From assembly GCA_964579675.1 (NCBI GenBank), contig CAZOIA010000037.1:1-35130 (forward strand): a stretch of 35,130 nucleotides of DNA. Direction: 5' to 3'. The first letter of the stretch is position 1, and every line of letters begins with the position of its first letter. The notes below the pieces were generated by a model. That model was not told the DNA's origin, ran no database searches, and was given only the letters and a program-made list of their open reading frames with translations. This DNA comes from CAZOIA01 sp964579675 (lineage in GTDB: Bacteria > Planctomycetota > Phycisphaerae > UBA1845 > PWPN01). This document shows, one piece after another, positions 1 through 7,090 of this stretch. The translations under genes and the position numbers were made by a program.

Positions 1-85
1 CGGAGAGGGGGTCCGCTTCCTTACGGGCGCGGTTCGGAAACACCTGGGGGCGGCACCTTCCAACAAGCCGCCCAAAGTGTCATGC
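1..85 (-). ncRNA. ffs: Partial signal recognition particle RNA-like sequence (4.5S type), 3' half cut by window edge
   Basis: Read on the minus strand, this stretch holds three blocks that I recognise from small bacterial SRP RNAs, in the usual order: GGGCGGCTTGTTG (61-73), CCAGGTGTTTCCGAACCG (30-47) and CCCGTAAGGAAGC (15-27). The RNA runs off the left edge, so the 3' half cannot be seen. The 5' end near 85 is a guess. Oddly, the bases that normally sit between ACCG and CCC (the 5' side of the Ffh-binding symmetric loop, usually GTCAGG-like) are missing, and the AGCAG on the other side reads AGCGG. It could be a divergent functional RNA, a decayed copy, or a chance resemblance. The block identity is from memory of the family, not from a model search. 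Confidence 0.5.
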
Positions 86-199
86 ACCCGGAGGCGCTGG
101 GTTGCGTGGCAGTTCAGGCGGCGGGCCGGAGGAAGCCCTATGCTGCCTCCGCCAGGCCCCGGCCCGGTGGGGAGAGCCTGTCCTGTGGGCCGTCGCCAC

Positions 200-228
200 T
201 TCTTATCCTCCCGGGGCGGCGGTATACT
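200..228 (+). promoter_or_regulatory. Possible sigma70-type promoter for the epimerase gene
   Basis: TATACT at 223-228 is a good -10 match. TTCTTA at 200-205 is a poor -35, at a 17-base spacing. Transcription from here would give a leader of about 170 nt containing the inverted repeat at 251-324. This is weak evidence based on hexamers only. Confidence 0.3.
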
Positions 229-250
229 CTCAGCCCCGCCTGTGTGCTGT

Positions 251-324
251 GTGCCACTGCTCTATGAGCAGTGTTTGCGGATGAGCAGTGCCTGCGGTGC
301 TCAGTGCTCGGAGAGCAGTGGCAC
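251..324. repeat. Long inverted repeat with three GAGCAGTG copies
   Basis: GTGCCACTGCTCT at 251-263 is the exact reverse complement of AGAGCAGTGGCAC at 312-324. Nested inside is a second perfect hairpin, CACTGCTC-TAT-GAGCAGTG (255-273). GAGCAGTG occurs three times in direct orientation (266-273, 283-290, 313-320), so several alternative hairpins are possible. No T-run follows. It lies between the possible promoter and the start of the epimerase gene. It looks like a dispersed palindromic (REP- or MITE-like) repeat rather than a terminator. Copies elsewhere in the genome cannot be seen from here. Confidence 0.6.
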
Positions 325-404
325 AATGCCGCCGGACGGATTTGACCGATTTAGACGCGATAGCCCTGGCGTTCACGACCACCCATCACGGAGGTTCGCT
401 GCCC

Positions 405-1328
405 ATGAAGGTTCTCATCACCGGATCAAGCGGACAAATCGGGACCAACCTTGCCCTTGCCTTGCAGGAACGGGGCGATGAGGTGATCGGCGTCGATTGC
501 CGGGCCAACTCCTGGACCGATCGGATCGAGACCCGCCTGATCGATCTGGTCACCGCCTCGCCGGGGGACCTGCCCCGCGAGTCGGTTGACGCCGTCGTCC
601 ACCTGGCCGCCCATGCCAAGGTATTCGAACTTGTTGAGGCCCCGGACCGGGCGTTGGAGAACGTCACGATCGGCCATACCGCGCTCGAATACGCCCGCCA
701 ACGCGGCGTGCCCTTTGTCTTCGGCAGCTCGCGGGAGGTGTACGGGGACATCCATCGCCACGTCACCGAAGAGGCGGAAGCGGATTTCGTAGTGGCGGAG
801 AGCCCTTATTCCGCCAGCAAGATCGCCGGCGAAGCGTTCATCTACTCCTATGCCGAGTGCTACGGGCTGACCTATCTCGTCTTCCGGTTCAGCAACGTTT
901 ACGGCCGATACGACAACGACCTCGAGCGGATGGAGCGCGTCCTCCCGCTGTTCACCCGGAAGATCGCCTGCGGCGAGCCGATCGTGATCTACGGCAGGGA
1001 GAAGGTCTTTGACTTCACGTACGTGGATGATTGTATCGACGGTATGTGTCGGGGGATTGACGCATTGGTGTCCGGTCGGGTGACGAACCAGACGGTCAAT
1101 CTGGCGTACGGCCAGGGCACCACGCTGGTCGATGCGGTGAACATCATTTCGCTGGCCCTGGGCAAGACCCCGGCGGTGACCTTCGAGCCGGCCCGGCCAG
1201 GCGAGGTCATGCGCTACGTCGCCGATATCTCCAAGGCCCGCGAGCTGCTGAGCTACGCGCCCCGGGTCCCGTTAACCGCCGGGCTTCCCAAATCGATCGA
1301 GTGGGCCCGGCAGCGCGGCGACCTGTGA
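405..1328 (+). CDS. NAD-dependent epimerase/dehydratase (extended SDR family)
   Basis: This 307-residue protein is a cytoplasmic nucleotide-sugar epimerase or dehydratase of the extended short-chain dehydrogenase family. It opens directly with the Rossmann strand and the dinucleotide loop GSSGQIG (residues 7-13). The catalytic pair is Tyr135 and Lys139 (YSASK). FSNVYGRYD and the FTYVDDC segment are typical substrate-side motifs of UDP-sugar epimerases. The length is normal for the family. The ATG at 405 is chosen because it starts the Rossmann fold and has CGGAGG 10 bases upstream; the frame stays open back to 288 but upstream residues look non-coding. The natural substrate cannot be told. 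It appears monocistronic, since the next gene has its own promoter. Family assignment is firm; exact activity is unknown. Confidence 0.93.
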   Translation: MKVLITGSSGQIGTNLALALQERGDEVIGVDCRANSWTDRIETRLIDLVTASPGDLPRESVDAVVHLAAHAKVFELVEAPDRALENVTIGHTALEYARQRGVPFVFGSSREVYGDIHRHVTEEAEADFVVAESPYSASKIAGEAFIYSYAECYGLTYLVFRFSNVYGRYDNDLERMERVLPLFTRKIACGEPIVIYGREKVFDFTYVDDCIDGMCRGIDALVSGRVTNQTVNLAYGQGTTLVDAVNIISLALGKTPAVTFEPARPGEVMRYVADISKARELLSYAPRVPLTAGLPKSIEWARQRGDL

Positions 1329-1463
1329 GGAGCCGGGAATGGAGGACATTCGCCCTTTGTGTGGCTCGCAAGCCGGCCTGAGACGGTGATAACTCCTTAT
1401 TTGTCATAAGCTTACAGTTCTCCTGGCTACCCGCAAAAAAAGTGTGAACCCCGGCAAAAACCA

Positions 1464-1492
1464 TTGACAAGCCCGGGCCAAGCTGGCATAAT
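1464..1492 (+). promoter_or_regulatory. Strong sigma70-type promoter of the PEP-CTERM gene
   Basis: A perfect TTGACA (1464-1469) is followed after exactly 17 bases by CATAAT (1487-1492), one mismatch from consensus. Transcription would start near 1499, giving an unusually long leader of about 300 nt before the ATG at 1802. Nothing else coding lies between, so the only evident target is the secreted protein downstream. Confidence 0.7.
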
Positions 1493-1498
1493 AGGGGG

Positions 1499-1801
1499 TA
1501 GCACGTGAAGGAATGGATCTTAGGGAGGCTGGAAAAGCTTCGGAGGCAGGAGGAACATCTCCGACCGAGCCTGTCAAGCAACGCGCGTAAGGCATTTCAT
1601 CAGTAGTTGCTCAAGTTGCCGTTGTGCACGGAGGGTGAACAGGCCCATCTCCGAATGCGAATGCCAGGCGTGAGCAACAGAGAGGATCAGGAAGGAGAAA
1701 GTTGATTCGCACGGCTCATATGCAAAGGTGCGTTGCTTTTGCATGTCTGAAGAGAGAGCGTGAACGTTCACATTTTGGGTCTCTTTTGGAGGAGGTAGGT
1801 T
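1499..1801 (+). promoter_or_regulatory. Long structured 5' leader of the PEP-CTERM gene
   Basis: The stretch from the promoter to the ATG has no convincing gene but many complementary segments. GGCATT (1591-1596) pairs with AATGCC (1660-1665). GTTGCTC (1606-1612) pairs with GAGCAAC (1672-1678), crossing the first pair as in a pseudoknot. AGCAAC (1577-1582) could compete for GTTGCT. GCACGGAG (1626-1633) folds onto CTCCG-AA-TGC (1649-1658). A 9-bp hairpin with one wobble covers 1720-1744. A perfect palindrome lies at 1760-1771, and GGAGGAGG at 1788-1795 is a strong ribosome binding site. I do not recognise a known riboswitch family. Upstream, 1329-1463 shows nothing beyond a short CTTAT/ATAAG dyad near 1395-1410. 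Confidence 0.45.
1760..1771. promoter_or_regulatory. Perfect 12-bp palindrome upstream of PEP-CTERM gene
   Basis: GTGAACGTTCAC is fully self-complementary and lies 30 bases before the ATG at 1802. AGAGA (1751-1755) and TCTCT (1780-1784) could extend it as an outer stem. As DNA it resembles an operator for a dimeric regulator. As RNA it would be a hairpin just upstream of the ribosome binding site. Which of these applies cannot be decided from sequence. Confidence 0.4.
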
Positions 1802-2398
1802 ATGCGACTTCTTGTTGGATTAGCAATGCTTGCGTTGGTGGCGACACCGGCGTGGGCGAACCTGCTGAGTGACAGCGAGGGCGGTTTCGAGGATCCGTGG
1901 CCGAGCCAGCCCAACGCGTGGTCGGCCAACATGGAGCGGGACAGCACGATCTGGGGTCCCGGCCCAGCCTGTGGCCAACACTACGGCAGTGTGCAGACGG
2001 GCGGCCCCACCGGGAGGGACGCGTGCATCACCAGCATCTATGTGCCCCCGAGCACGACCGTCACGCTGACCGGTATGGTGGCCGGCGGGACCAACAACGC
2101 GGCGGCCGACATCTACATCCAGTTGATCGACGGCTCGAGCTCTAACGACGTCGTCGTCGATGAGTGGAGGTACGACTTCGAAGGTGCGACCACGACCGGT
2201 CTCGCCTGGACGCCGTTCTCCCTGTCGGGCCACATCAACCAGGATGGCCACGTCAAGATCCTCGTCGGGTTGGAGATCAAGTCGGGGTGGAGCAATGGCA
2301 CGGCCATTCACGTGGACTGCCTGGATCTCACCCCCGAGCCGGCCAGCTTGGCCCTGTTCGCCCTGGCGGGTCTGCCGCTCCTGCGTCGTCGTCGTTAA
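1802..2398 (+). CDS. Secreted PEP-CTERM-type protein
   Basis: This 198-residue exported protein has a signal peptide (residues 1-19, ending AWA before Asn20), a beta-rich middle and a short C-terminal sorting tail: PEP at 178-180, a hydrophobic stretch and four final arginines. In the known PEP-CTERM/exosortase system this tail is recognised by a membrane exosortase and the protein is delivered to the surface or matrix; no exosortase gene is in this window. The middle (about 20-175) is rich in Thr, Gly and hydroxyl residues with patterned strands like a carbohydrate-binding jelly roll, but I cannot name the domain. Cysteines are at 57, 74 and 173. The start has an excellent ribosome binding site six bases upstream. 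The gene is monocistronic, with its own promoter, long leader and terminator. It probably binds or forms part of extracellular polysaccharide; this role is inferred. Confidence 0.85.
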   Translation: MRLLVGLAMLALVATPAWANLLSDSEGGFEDPWPSQPNAWSANMERDSTIWGPGPACGQHYGSVQTGGPTGRDACITSIYVPPSTTVTLTGMVAGGTNNAAADIYIQLIDGSSSNDVVVDEWRYDFEGATTTGLAWTPFSLSGHINQDGHVKILVGLEIKSGWSNGTAIHVDCLDLTPEPASLALFALAGLPLLRRRR

Positions 2399-2477
2399 GG
2401 TTAAGTGAAGCGTTCGACGACGGCAGGACGGGACGACTGTGCGTTAGCGATAGCGACAGTCGGGCCCAGAAATAAGC

Positions 2478-2513
2478 AAAGCGCCCGGGCCTCTTGGAGG
2501 CCCCGGGCGCTTT
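2478..2513 (+). terminator. Rho-independent terminator after the PEP-CTERM gene
   Basis: A 16-base arm (2478-2493) pairs with a 17-base arm (2497-2513) around a TTG loop, leaving one bulged G. The stem is very GC-rich, begins with AAA and ends with TTT. It lies about 80 bases past the stop at 2398. Because the arms begin with A and end with T it could also stop transcription arriving on the minus strand from the tRNA. Confidence 0.85.
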
Positions 2514-2540
2514 GTCCTTTGTTCGAGCTGGCCGACTGCG

Positions 2541-2660
2541 ATGCGCCGCGGACCTGACCTGAGCCAACTGCTCAAGAGCGGGGCGGCCCGCGGGTTCAAT
2601 GCCCTGGTCATCTCGATCGACACAACGCGGCCGGACCACCTGGCACGCTATAGGAAGCGT
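2541..2660 (+). pseudogene. Relic of a sulfatase/alkaline-phosphatase-superfamily gene start
   Basis: A 40-codon segment contains ALVISIDTTRPDHLARY, which closely follows the N-terminal metal-binding signature of sulfatases (NVLLISIDTLRADHLGCYG in typical members), including the Asp of the ISIDT strand. The expected continuation, with the catalytic Cys or Ser in CxPSR, is absent. The frame runs straight into the complement of tRNA-Ala. The segment therefore looks like the surviving 5' end of a deleted gene. No promoter or ribosome binding site of note is seen, and it follows a strong terminator. A chance match is possible but unlikely over 17 residues. Confidence 0.5.
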
Positions 2661-2682
2661 AACGCTTCGGCCGGCGGCCAAA

Positions 2683-2755
<73 letters not shown>

Positions 2756-2979
2756 GGGGGGAAACGGTCGCATCCAGTTTCGTACCGATCCAGAGGCGAC
2801 GGGCCTCTTGCCTCAGTCCCGGCCGACGGATTGCAAACTCACATTAGAATGACCACGGCCGTCGGCGTCAAGGGGCTCTCTGCAGCCCCAGCTTCTGGGT
2901 GCGAATCAATCCCACCGATTGAAAACCGCAGTGGGCTGGGGTACGGTTGGGCATTATGCCCACGGAATGGGGAATGCCG

Positions 2980-3813
2980 ATGACGGCGGAGCAACTGCAT
3001 CAGGGATGGTCACCCCGCCGCATCGGCCGGCGCATCCTGGTCTTGCCGGAAACGGCCAGTACAAACACCGCCGCCCTGGAGGCGGTTGCCGGGCCCGCCG
3101 CTTCAGGTGGGCCGCATCCGGTAAGCGGACCCGACGCGGACGGTCTGGTGGTCCTGGCCGATTATCAGACGGCGGGGCGCGGGCGGCAGGGGCGAACGTG
3201 GTCGTCCCCGCGCGGTGCCAGCGTGCTTTGCAGCGCGTTGATACTGTTGAAAGAGCGCCCGCACGTGGGCGGATGGCTGACGTTGGCGTCGGCGGTGGCG
3301 GCCTGCGAAGCGATCCGCCAGGCGACTGAGGTGGCGCCGGCGATCAAGTGGCCGAACAACCTGCGCGTCTCCGGCCGAAAGCTGGGCGGGATCCTGATCG
3401 AGTCTCGCCGCGTTGGCGCGGATCGTCTCCTTGACGCGGATACCCGGGCCTGGGTAGTGGGCATCGGCATCAACTGCCTGCAGCAGAGGGGCCATTTCCC
3501 CCCGGAGCTGCGCGACACAGCAACCTCGCTTGAACTCGAGGCATCCCATCCGGTCGATCGGGTGGCGGTGGCGCGAGCGTTGCTGCGTTGCCTGGACAAA
3601 TGGATGGCCGACCCCGCACCCGAGGATGACAACTCCGCCCACGCCGCCTGGTTGAACCATGCAGAACCGATCGGGCAGCGCGTTTGCCTGCGTCGTGGAG
3701 GCCGCGAGTATGCGGGCCGGACTGTCGCCGTCGATCCGTCCGGCGGGCTGATCGTGCAGGGGGACGATGGCCGGCGGGAATGGTTCGACCCGATGGTGAC
3801 GACGTTGCTATAG
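2980..3813 (+). CDS. birA: Biotin--[acetyl-CoA-carboxylase] ligase
   Basis: The enzyme activates biotin with ATP and attaches it to the lysine of biotin carboxyl carrier domains. The 277-residue protein shows the family core: ETASTNTAAL (biotin-site start), GRGRQGRTW (the GRGRRGR nucleotide/biotin loop), KWPNNLRVSGRKLGGIL (normally KWPND; the Asp is Asn here) and VVGIGINCLQ. The small C-terminal SH3-like domain is present at the end (GREYAGRTVAVDPSGGLIVQ). There is no N-terminal DNA-binding helix-turn-helix, so it is a ligase only and not a repressor of the biotin operon. The start is uncertain: in-frame ATGs lie at 2956, 2974 and 2980. I prefer 2980 because GGGGA sits about seven bases upstream and the conserved region begins soon after. 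The next gene starts one base after its stop. Confidence 0.9.
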   Translation: MTAEQLHQGWSPRRIGRRILVLPETASTNTAALEAVAGPAASGGPHPVSGPDADGLVVLADYQTAGRGRQGRTWSSPRGASVLCSALILLKERPHVGGWLTLASAVAACEAIRQATEVAPAIKWPNNLRVSGRKLGGILIESRRVGADRLLDADTRAWVVGIGINCLQQRGHFPPELRDTATSLELEASHPVDRVAVARALLRCLDKWMADPAPEDDNSAHAAWLNHAEPIGQRVCLRRGGREYAGRTVAVDPSGGLIVQGDDGRREWFDPMVTTLL

Positions 3814-3814
3814 C

Positions 3815-6085
3815 ATGAGCCGCCGAAAGCAATCGCGTGGAAAGCCATCGAGTCGGCCGCGCCGACGGCAAAACATACTCGCCCGCGCTGCCCGGGCTCG
3901 CCCGGCGCGGTTGGGGACGCTACCGGTGCATCCGGCCGCGGTTCTACTAGGGCTGGCAGCAGGTTGGCAGTGGTCGGGGATGCAGACGATTCTGGCCTCG
4001 GCGATCGATCCGTTGCCGGCGACGACGGCGATGGTGGGAGCGATCGCACTGCTCACGGCGGCACTGGGGCCCTGGGTTCCGGAACGGATGGTGCTGGGCG
4101 TCGCGCGATTCATCCGGCAACGGAGCCGGCGGGCGGGTGGGCCCGCGGTCGACGGCACCGGGACCTTCTGGATGTTGCGGGCCGTTCGCGATCGCGATGA
4201 GCCATTGATGTGGTTGTCGCTTTCAGTGCTGGCAGCGGCGGCGGCCGGCATTTCCCTCCTGACTTTGGTGCTGACCCGGACCTTCGTCGGCGTCTACGAG
4301 TACATGCTGGATCGGTTTTTCTGGACGAACTTGACCCTGGCGGGCCTCGAATGGGTTGGGGTGGCGCTGCTTATCGGTCCGTTGTGCCTGGTCTACGGGG
4401 TGGTGGCGGCAACGCTGGCTCCGGTCGTGGGCGCGGGGACAAGGTCCCAGCGCCGACCACCGGGTGTGGTGTCCGGCGTCCTGGTCGGTCTTGGCGCGGC
4501 GTGGCTCGCACACCAGGAGTGGGCAGAGTGGGCATTGTCCGGTCGCCAGGAGTTCATGGCGGGGGTGCTGGCGATGTTCGTTCTGGCCGGGTTGTCCGCC
4601 CGCTTGTCCCAGCGGGCCGATCGCCTGTGTCGCCCGGACGGTGATGGCGAAGCAATGGCCCCCGAGGTAACCGCGGGGGCGGAAGCACTAATCTGGCTCT
4701 TGCTGGTTGCATGGGGGATCGCGTCGGTGCTGGTGGGCTCGGGCTGGGCCGCGTGCCGATCAGCGGGCACCTCCGTGCCAACACCCCCTTCGGGCGTCTT
4801 TGGCTGGTGTATACTGGTAACAGCGGTTGGGATGGGGATGGCTTCGCTTTATGCCCGGGGAACCAGACGGTCCGCCTCGGGCTGCGGGATGGCGGCGTGG
4901 GCGGCCGGCGTGGGGGCGGGTGGGGCGGCAACCCTGACCTCGTATTATCCTGCGGCAACGTGGGGGAGCGTCGTCCAGGTCCTGATGGCGGCCCTTCCGT
5001 TCGGGTACGCCCTGCACTACGCCGAGCGTGCCTGGCTCGCGCGAGTAGGCAGCGAGACGCTCGGGTTCGCGCAACTGATGAGCGCGGTTCTGGGCGGTCT
5101 GGGCATCGGCGTGATTGCGGTGCGCTGGTGGGCGCTGCCCACGCTGGGGGCGATGGGCATGATGACCGGCGGCGCGTTGCTCATGCTCGCATCGGGGGGG
5201 ATGATGCAGATCTACGAAGAAGACCGCCCGGCCCGGATCCGGCACCTTCGGCTGGCGTTGGTTTTTGCCTCGCTGGCCGGGGCGACGGTGTTGTTTCCCG
5301 CCGACGCGCAGCGCTGGGCGCGCTTGGTGCGGCAACGACGGCAGGCAGAACCGACGACGCTCGGTCTCGACTGGTTGGCATCCGAGGAGTTGCCGCCCGC
5401 GAGAAGGGTTTGCCTCATCGGCGTCGATCCGACGGCGGCGGCGCAGTGGCCTGGGTTGGGCAAAGCGTACGTGGACATCATTCCGCTGGTTCCCGGCGCC
5501 CGATCGTCAGGCACGACCTTACCCGCGGGGGGGCGAACGCAAGTCCTTCAGGTCAGCGCCTTTCGCATGTTGCGATTGGAACACCTCCGGTATGACCTGA
5601 GCTATCAGCGCGGCTCGACCTCGCGGCGGATGTGCGGTTTTGCGGAGTACTCGGCCGAATGGCTGGCCCGGCTGGCGAGACGCACCCGGCCAGGCGGACG
5701 AGTGGTCATCGACGCCCCCCTGGCGGGCATGACCGCCAGGGCGATTGCCGTTATTGCAGTGACGTTCGAGCATGCCATGGCAGCACCGGCCAACTGGGTG
5801 GTGGTCGACGCGGGGGGGGAACCGCAGTTTCGGCTGACGGCGGCGCCCGGATCAGCGGTTCCCGCGGAGGCCGAGTGGCAGGGGCAATGGTCTCCGGTCG
5901 AGTGGCTACTGGCCGATCATCCCAATCTGCGGGCCCATTCGATCCAGCGCGATTGGATCACCCACGCTCTGAGAACCGAAGAACCCGTGCCCGTTTCTTC
6001 ACTGGTGCAATGGCTGAATGACTGCCGATCGACGGGTCTGACCGCGAGCCGACGGGGAGAAGAGCAGGGCGGGCGACGGCGATAG
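3815..6085 (+). CDS. Polytopic membrane protein with degenerate spermidine-synthase-like C-terminal domain
   Basis: This is a 756-residue protein with a very basic N-terminus (residues 1-35), about 12 hydrophobic membrane segments between roughly 39 and 495, and a soluble tail (about 505-756). The plan resembles the fused MFS/spermidine-synthase family. In the tail, a segment reading FAEYSAEWLARLARR followed by TRPGGRVVI matches the late part of a spermidine-synthase-like Rossmann fold. The glycine-rich SAM-binding motif and catalytic Asp expected earlier are not recognisable; RRVCLIGVDPTAAAQ is the nearest strand. It is therefore probably not an active aminopropyltransferase. Transport, sensing or a structural role are open. 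It follows birA by one base, so the two are surely co-transcribed, but no functional link to biotin is known. Membrane topology is clear; family placement is tentative. Confidence 0.7.
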   Translation: MSRRKQSRGKPSSRPRRRQNILARAARARPARLGTLPVHPAAVLLGLAAGWQWSGMQTILASAIDPLPATTAMVGAIALLTAALGPWVPERMVLGVARFIRQRSRRAGGPAVDGTGTFWMLRAVRDRDEPLMWLSLSVLAAAAAGISLLTLVLTRTFVGVYEYMLDRFFWTNLTLAGLEWVGVALLIGPLCLVYGVVAATLAPVVGAGTRSQRRPPGVVSGVLVGLGAAWLAHQEWAEWALSGRQEFMAGVLAMFVLAGLSARLSQRADRLCRPDGDGEAMAPEVTAGAEALIWLLLVAWGIASVLVGSGWAACRSAGTSVPTPPSGVFGWCILVTAVGMGMASLYARGTRRSASGCGMAAWAAGVGAGGAATLTSYYPAATWGSVVQVLMAALPFGYALHYAERAWLARVGSETLGFAQLMSAVLGGLGIGVIAVRWWALPTLGAMGMMTGGALLMLASGGMMQIYEEDRPARIRHLRLALVFASLAGATVLFPADAQRWARLVRQRRQAEPTTLGLDWLASEELPPARRVCLIGVDPTAAAQWPGLGKAYVDIIPLVPGARSSGTTLPAGGRTQVLQVSAFRMLRLEHLRYDLSYQRGSTSRRMCGFAEYSAEWLARLARRTRPGGRVVIDAPLAGMTARAIAVIAVTFEHAMAAPANWVVVDAGGEPQFRLTAAPGSAVPAEAEWQGQWSPVEWLLADHPNLRAHSIQRDWITHALRTEEPVPVSSLVQWLNDCRSTGLTASRRGEEQGGRRR

Positions 6086-6168
6086 GAGTAACGGGAGCGG
6101 GGAACAGGCGCAGGGAGAAGGCACTGATGAACGATGACGGGCAGGAGTTGCGTGATCCGTTGAACCGG

Positions 6169-6190
6169 CGTGCTCTGCACGTTTTTTCTT
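6169..6190 (+). terminator. Rho-independent terminator of the birA operon
   Basis: CGTGC (6169-6173), loop TCT, GCACG (6177-6181), then six T residues (6182-6187) and more pyrimidines. It sits about 85 bases past the membrane-protein stop. The stem is short, but the U-tract is the clearest in the window. From here to about 6440 I see no further gene or signal. Confidence 0.65.
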
Positions 6191-6449
6191 CTCGGCTTGG
6201 ACTCCCCACCTCCATCCGCCCCTCTGGCTCCTCTTGCCTTGTCTTGCCCCGCTGAGTTGTCGCACGTCCTACTGCCTCGAGTTATCGGAAGGTCGATCAT
6301 CCCTGGCGGCGCGGATGCGTGTTGAACGGGATGACAGACCGGGCGAGAGAGGATTCTCGTGCAAGCAGGCCTGGCCCTGCCCGACGACGGGCCGGCTGAG
6401 CCAATAGGTTAAGTGGCTTGGCCGCTTGTCCGATAGCGCATCAGCGGTG

Positions 6450-6530
6450 GCGGTGCCGCCCCGTTGGTCGGCCGGGACGGCCCTACCTGGTTCCAGCCGG
6501 GCACCGCAAGCCGAACGCAGGGAGTCGGGT
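6450..6530 (+). promoter_or_regulatory. Structured leader immediately upstream of the pilin gene
   Basis: GCGGTGCC (6450-6457) pairs perfectly with GGCACCGC (6500-6507). Within this closing stem sits the hairpin GGCCG-GGA-CGGCC (6470-6482), flanked by GGT/ACC. The following GGGA (about 6520-6523) and TCCC (about 6531-6534) could pair and hide the ribosome binding site GGGAG right before the ATG. This looks like a junction that could control pilin translation. I could not match it to a known riboswitch. Confidence 0.4.
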
Positions 6531-6534
6531 TCCC

Positions 6535-6966
6535 ATGATGGGCAGCGGCAAGGGATTCACGCTTGTTGAAGTGTTGATCGTCGTGGTCATCCTCGGCATA
6601 CTGGCGGCCATCGTGGTGCCGCAGTTCACCGACGCGAGCACGGATGCGAGACTCAACTCGCTCAAGACGAATCTGCAAACGACCCGGGGGCAAATCGAGC
6701 TCTACAAGATCCAGCACAACGAGACCTATCCAACGCTCGCCGATTTTGTGGATCAGATGACCCTGGCAAGCGACCCGGCCGGCAACACCGCGCCCATCGG
6801 GACCGCGGGTTACGACCTCGGGCCCTATCTGCAGTCGATCCCGAATAACCCGTACACCGGCACGAACACGGTCGGCAACGGCGCCGTAGGGGACAGTGAT
6901 TGGTACTACGACGGAGCCACCGGCCAGTTCCGGGCCAATCACCACGCCGACTACACTGGGTACTGA
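6535..6966 (+). CDS. Type IV pilin-like / pseudopilin protein
   Basis: This 143-residue prepilin has a short leader ending GKG, cleaved before Phe8, then FTLVE with the conserved Glu at mature position 5, and the long hydrophobic helix (residues 8-31) that packs into the pilus core. The remainder (about 35-143) is a small globular head with IPNNPYTG and WYYDGATGQF, similar to GspG-type pseudopilins. The mature chain would be inserted in the inner membrane, then assembled by the PilB/PilC machinery encoded downstream. ATG at 6535 or 6538 are both possible; GGGAG precedes them. It is the only pilin in the window, and no prepilin peptidase is present, so both other pilins and the peptidase must lie elsewhere. 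It may be a major or a minor pilin. Confidence 0.9.
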   Translation: MMGSGKGFTLVEVLIVVVILGILAAIVVPQFTDASTDARLNSLKTNLQTTRGQIELYKIQHNETYPTLADFVDQMTLASDPAGNTAPIGTAGYDLGPYLQSIPNNPYTGTNTVGNGAVGDSDWYYDGATGQFRANHHADYTGY

Positions 6967-7090
6967 GCAGGGCGCCCGACACAACCGACACGACCGCAGA
7001 CAATCCCGGGTTCGGCGGACCGTCAGGGGGGCGGCCTGTCGAGCCCGTTTTTGGTTGGCCTGAATGTCCTATTGCAGGGAGGACCACGGA

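Noticed and set aside
115..150. Second SRP-like site on the plus strand (GGCCGGAGGAAGCC)
   Set aside because: Only a short resemblance to the CCGGAAGGAAGC core; no flanking helix blocks and no CAGG adjacent.
1505..1606. 33-codon GTG-start ORF in the PEP-CTERM leader (begins MKEWILGRLEKLRRQ)
   Set aside because: The predicted transcription start (about 1499) would exclude its purine-rich site at 1493-1497, and it overlaps segments that pair in the leader. Kept only as part of the leader.
3165..4049. Long minus-strand ORFs opposite birA and other genes
   Set aside because: Their composition is Arg/Pro/Ser-rich as expected for antisense frames of GC-rich genes, they overlap genes with firm motifs, and they show no motifs themselves.
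6127..6252. 42-codon ORF after the birA operon
   Set aside because: It runs through the hairpin and T-run of the terminator at 6169-6190 and has no family pattern; probably chance.
6500..6534. c-di-GMP-I (GEMM) riboswitch in the pilin leader
   Set aside because: CGCAAGCC and CGGGTT look similar to fragments of the consensus, but the GGCAAACC part and the required spacing are missing.
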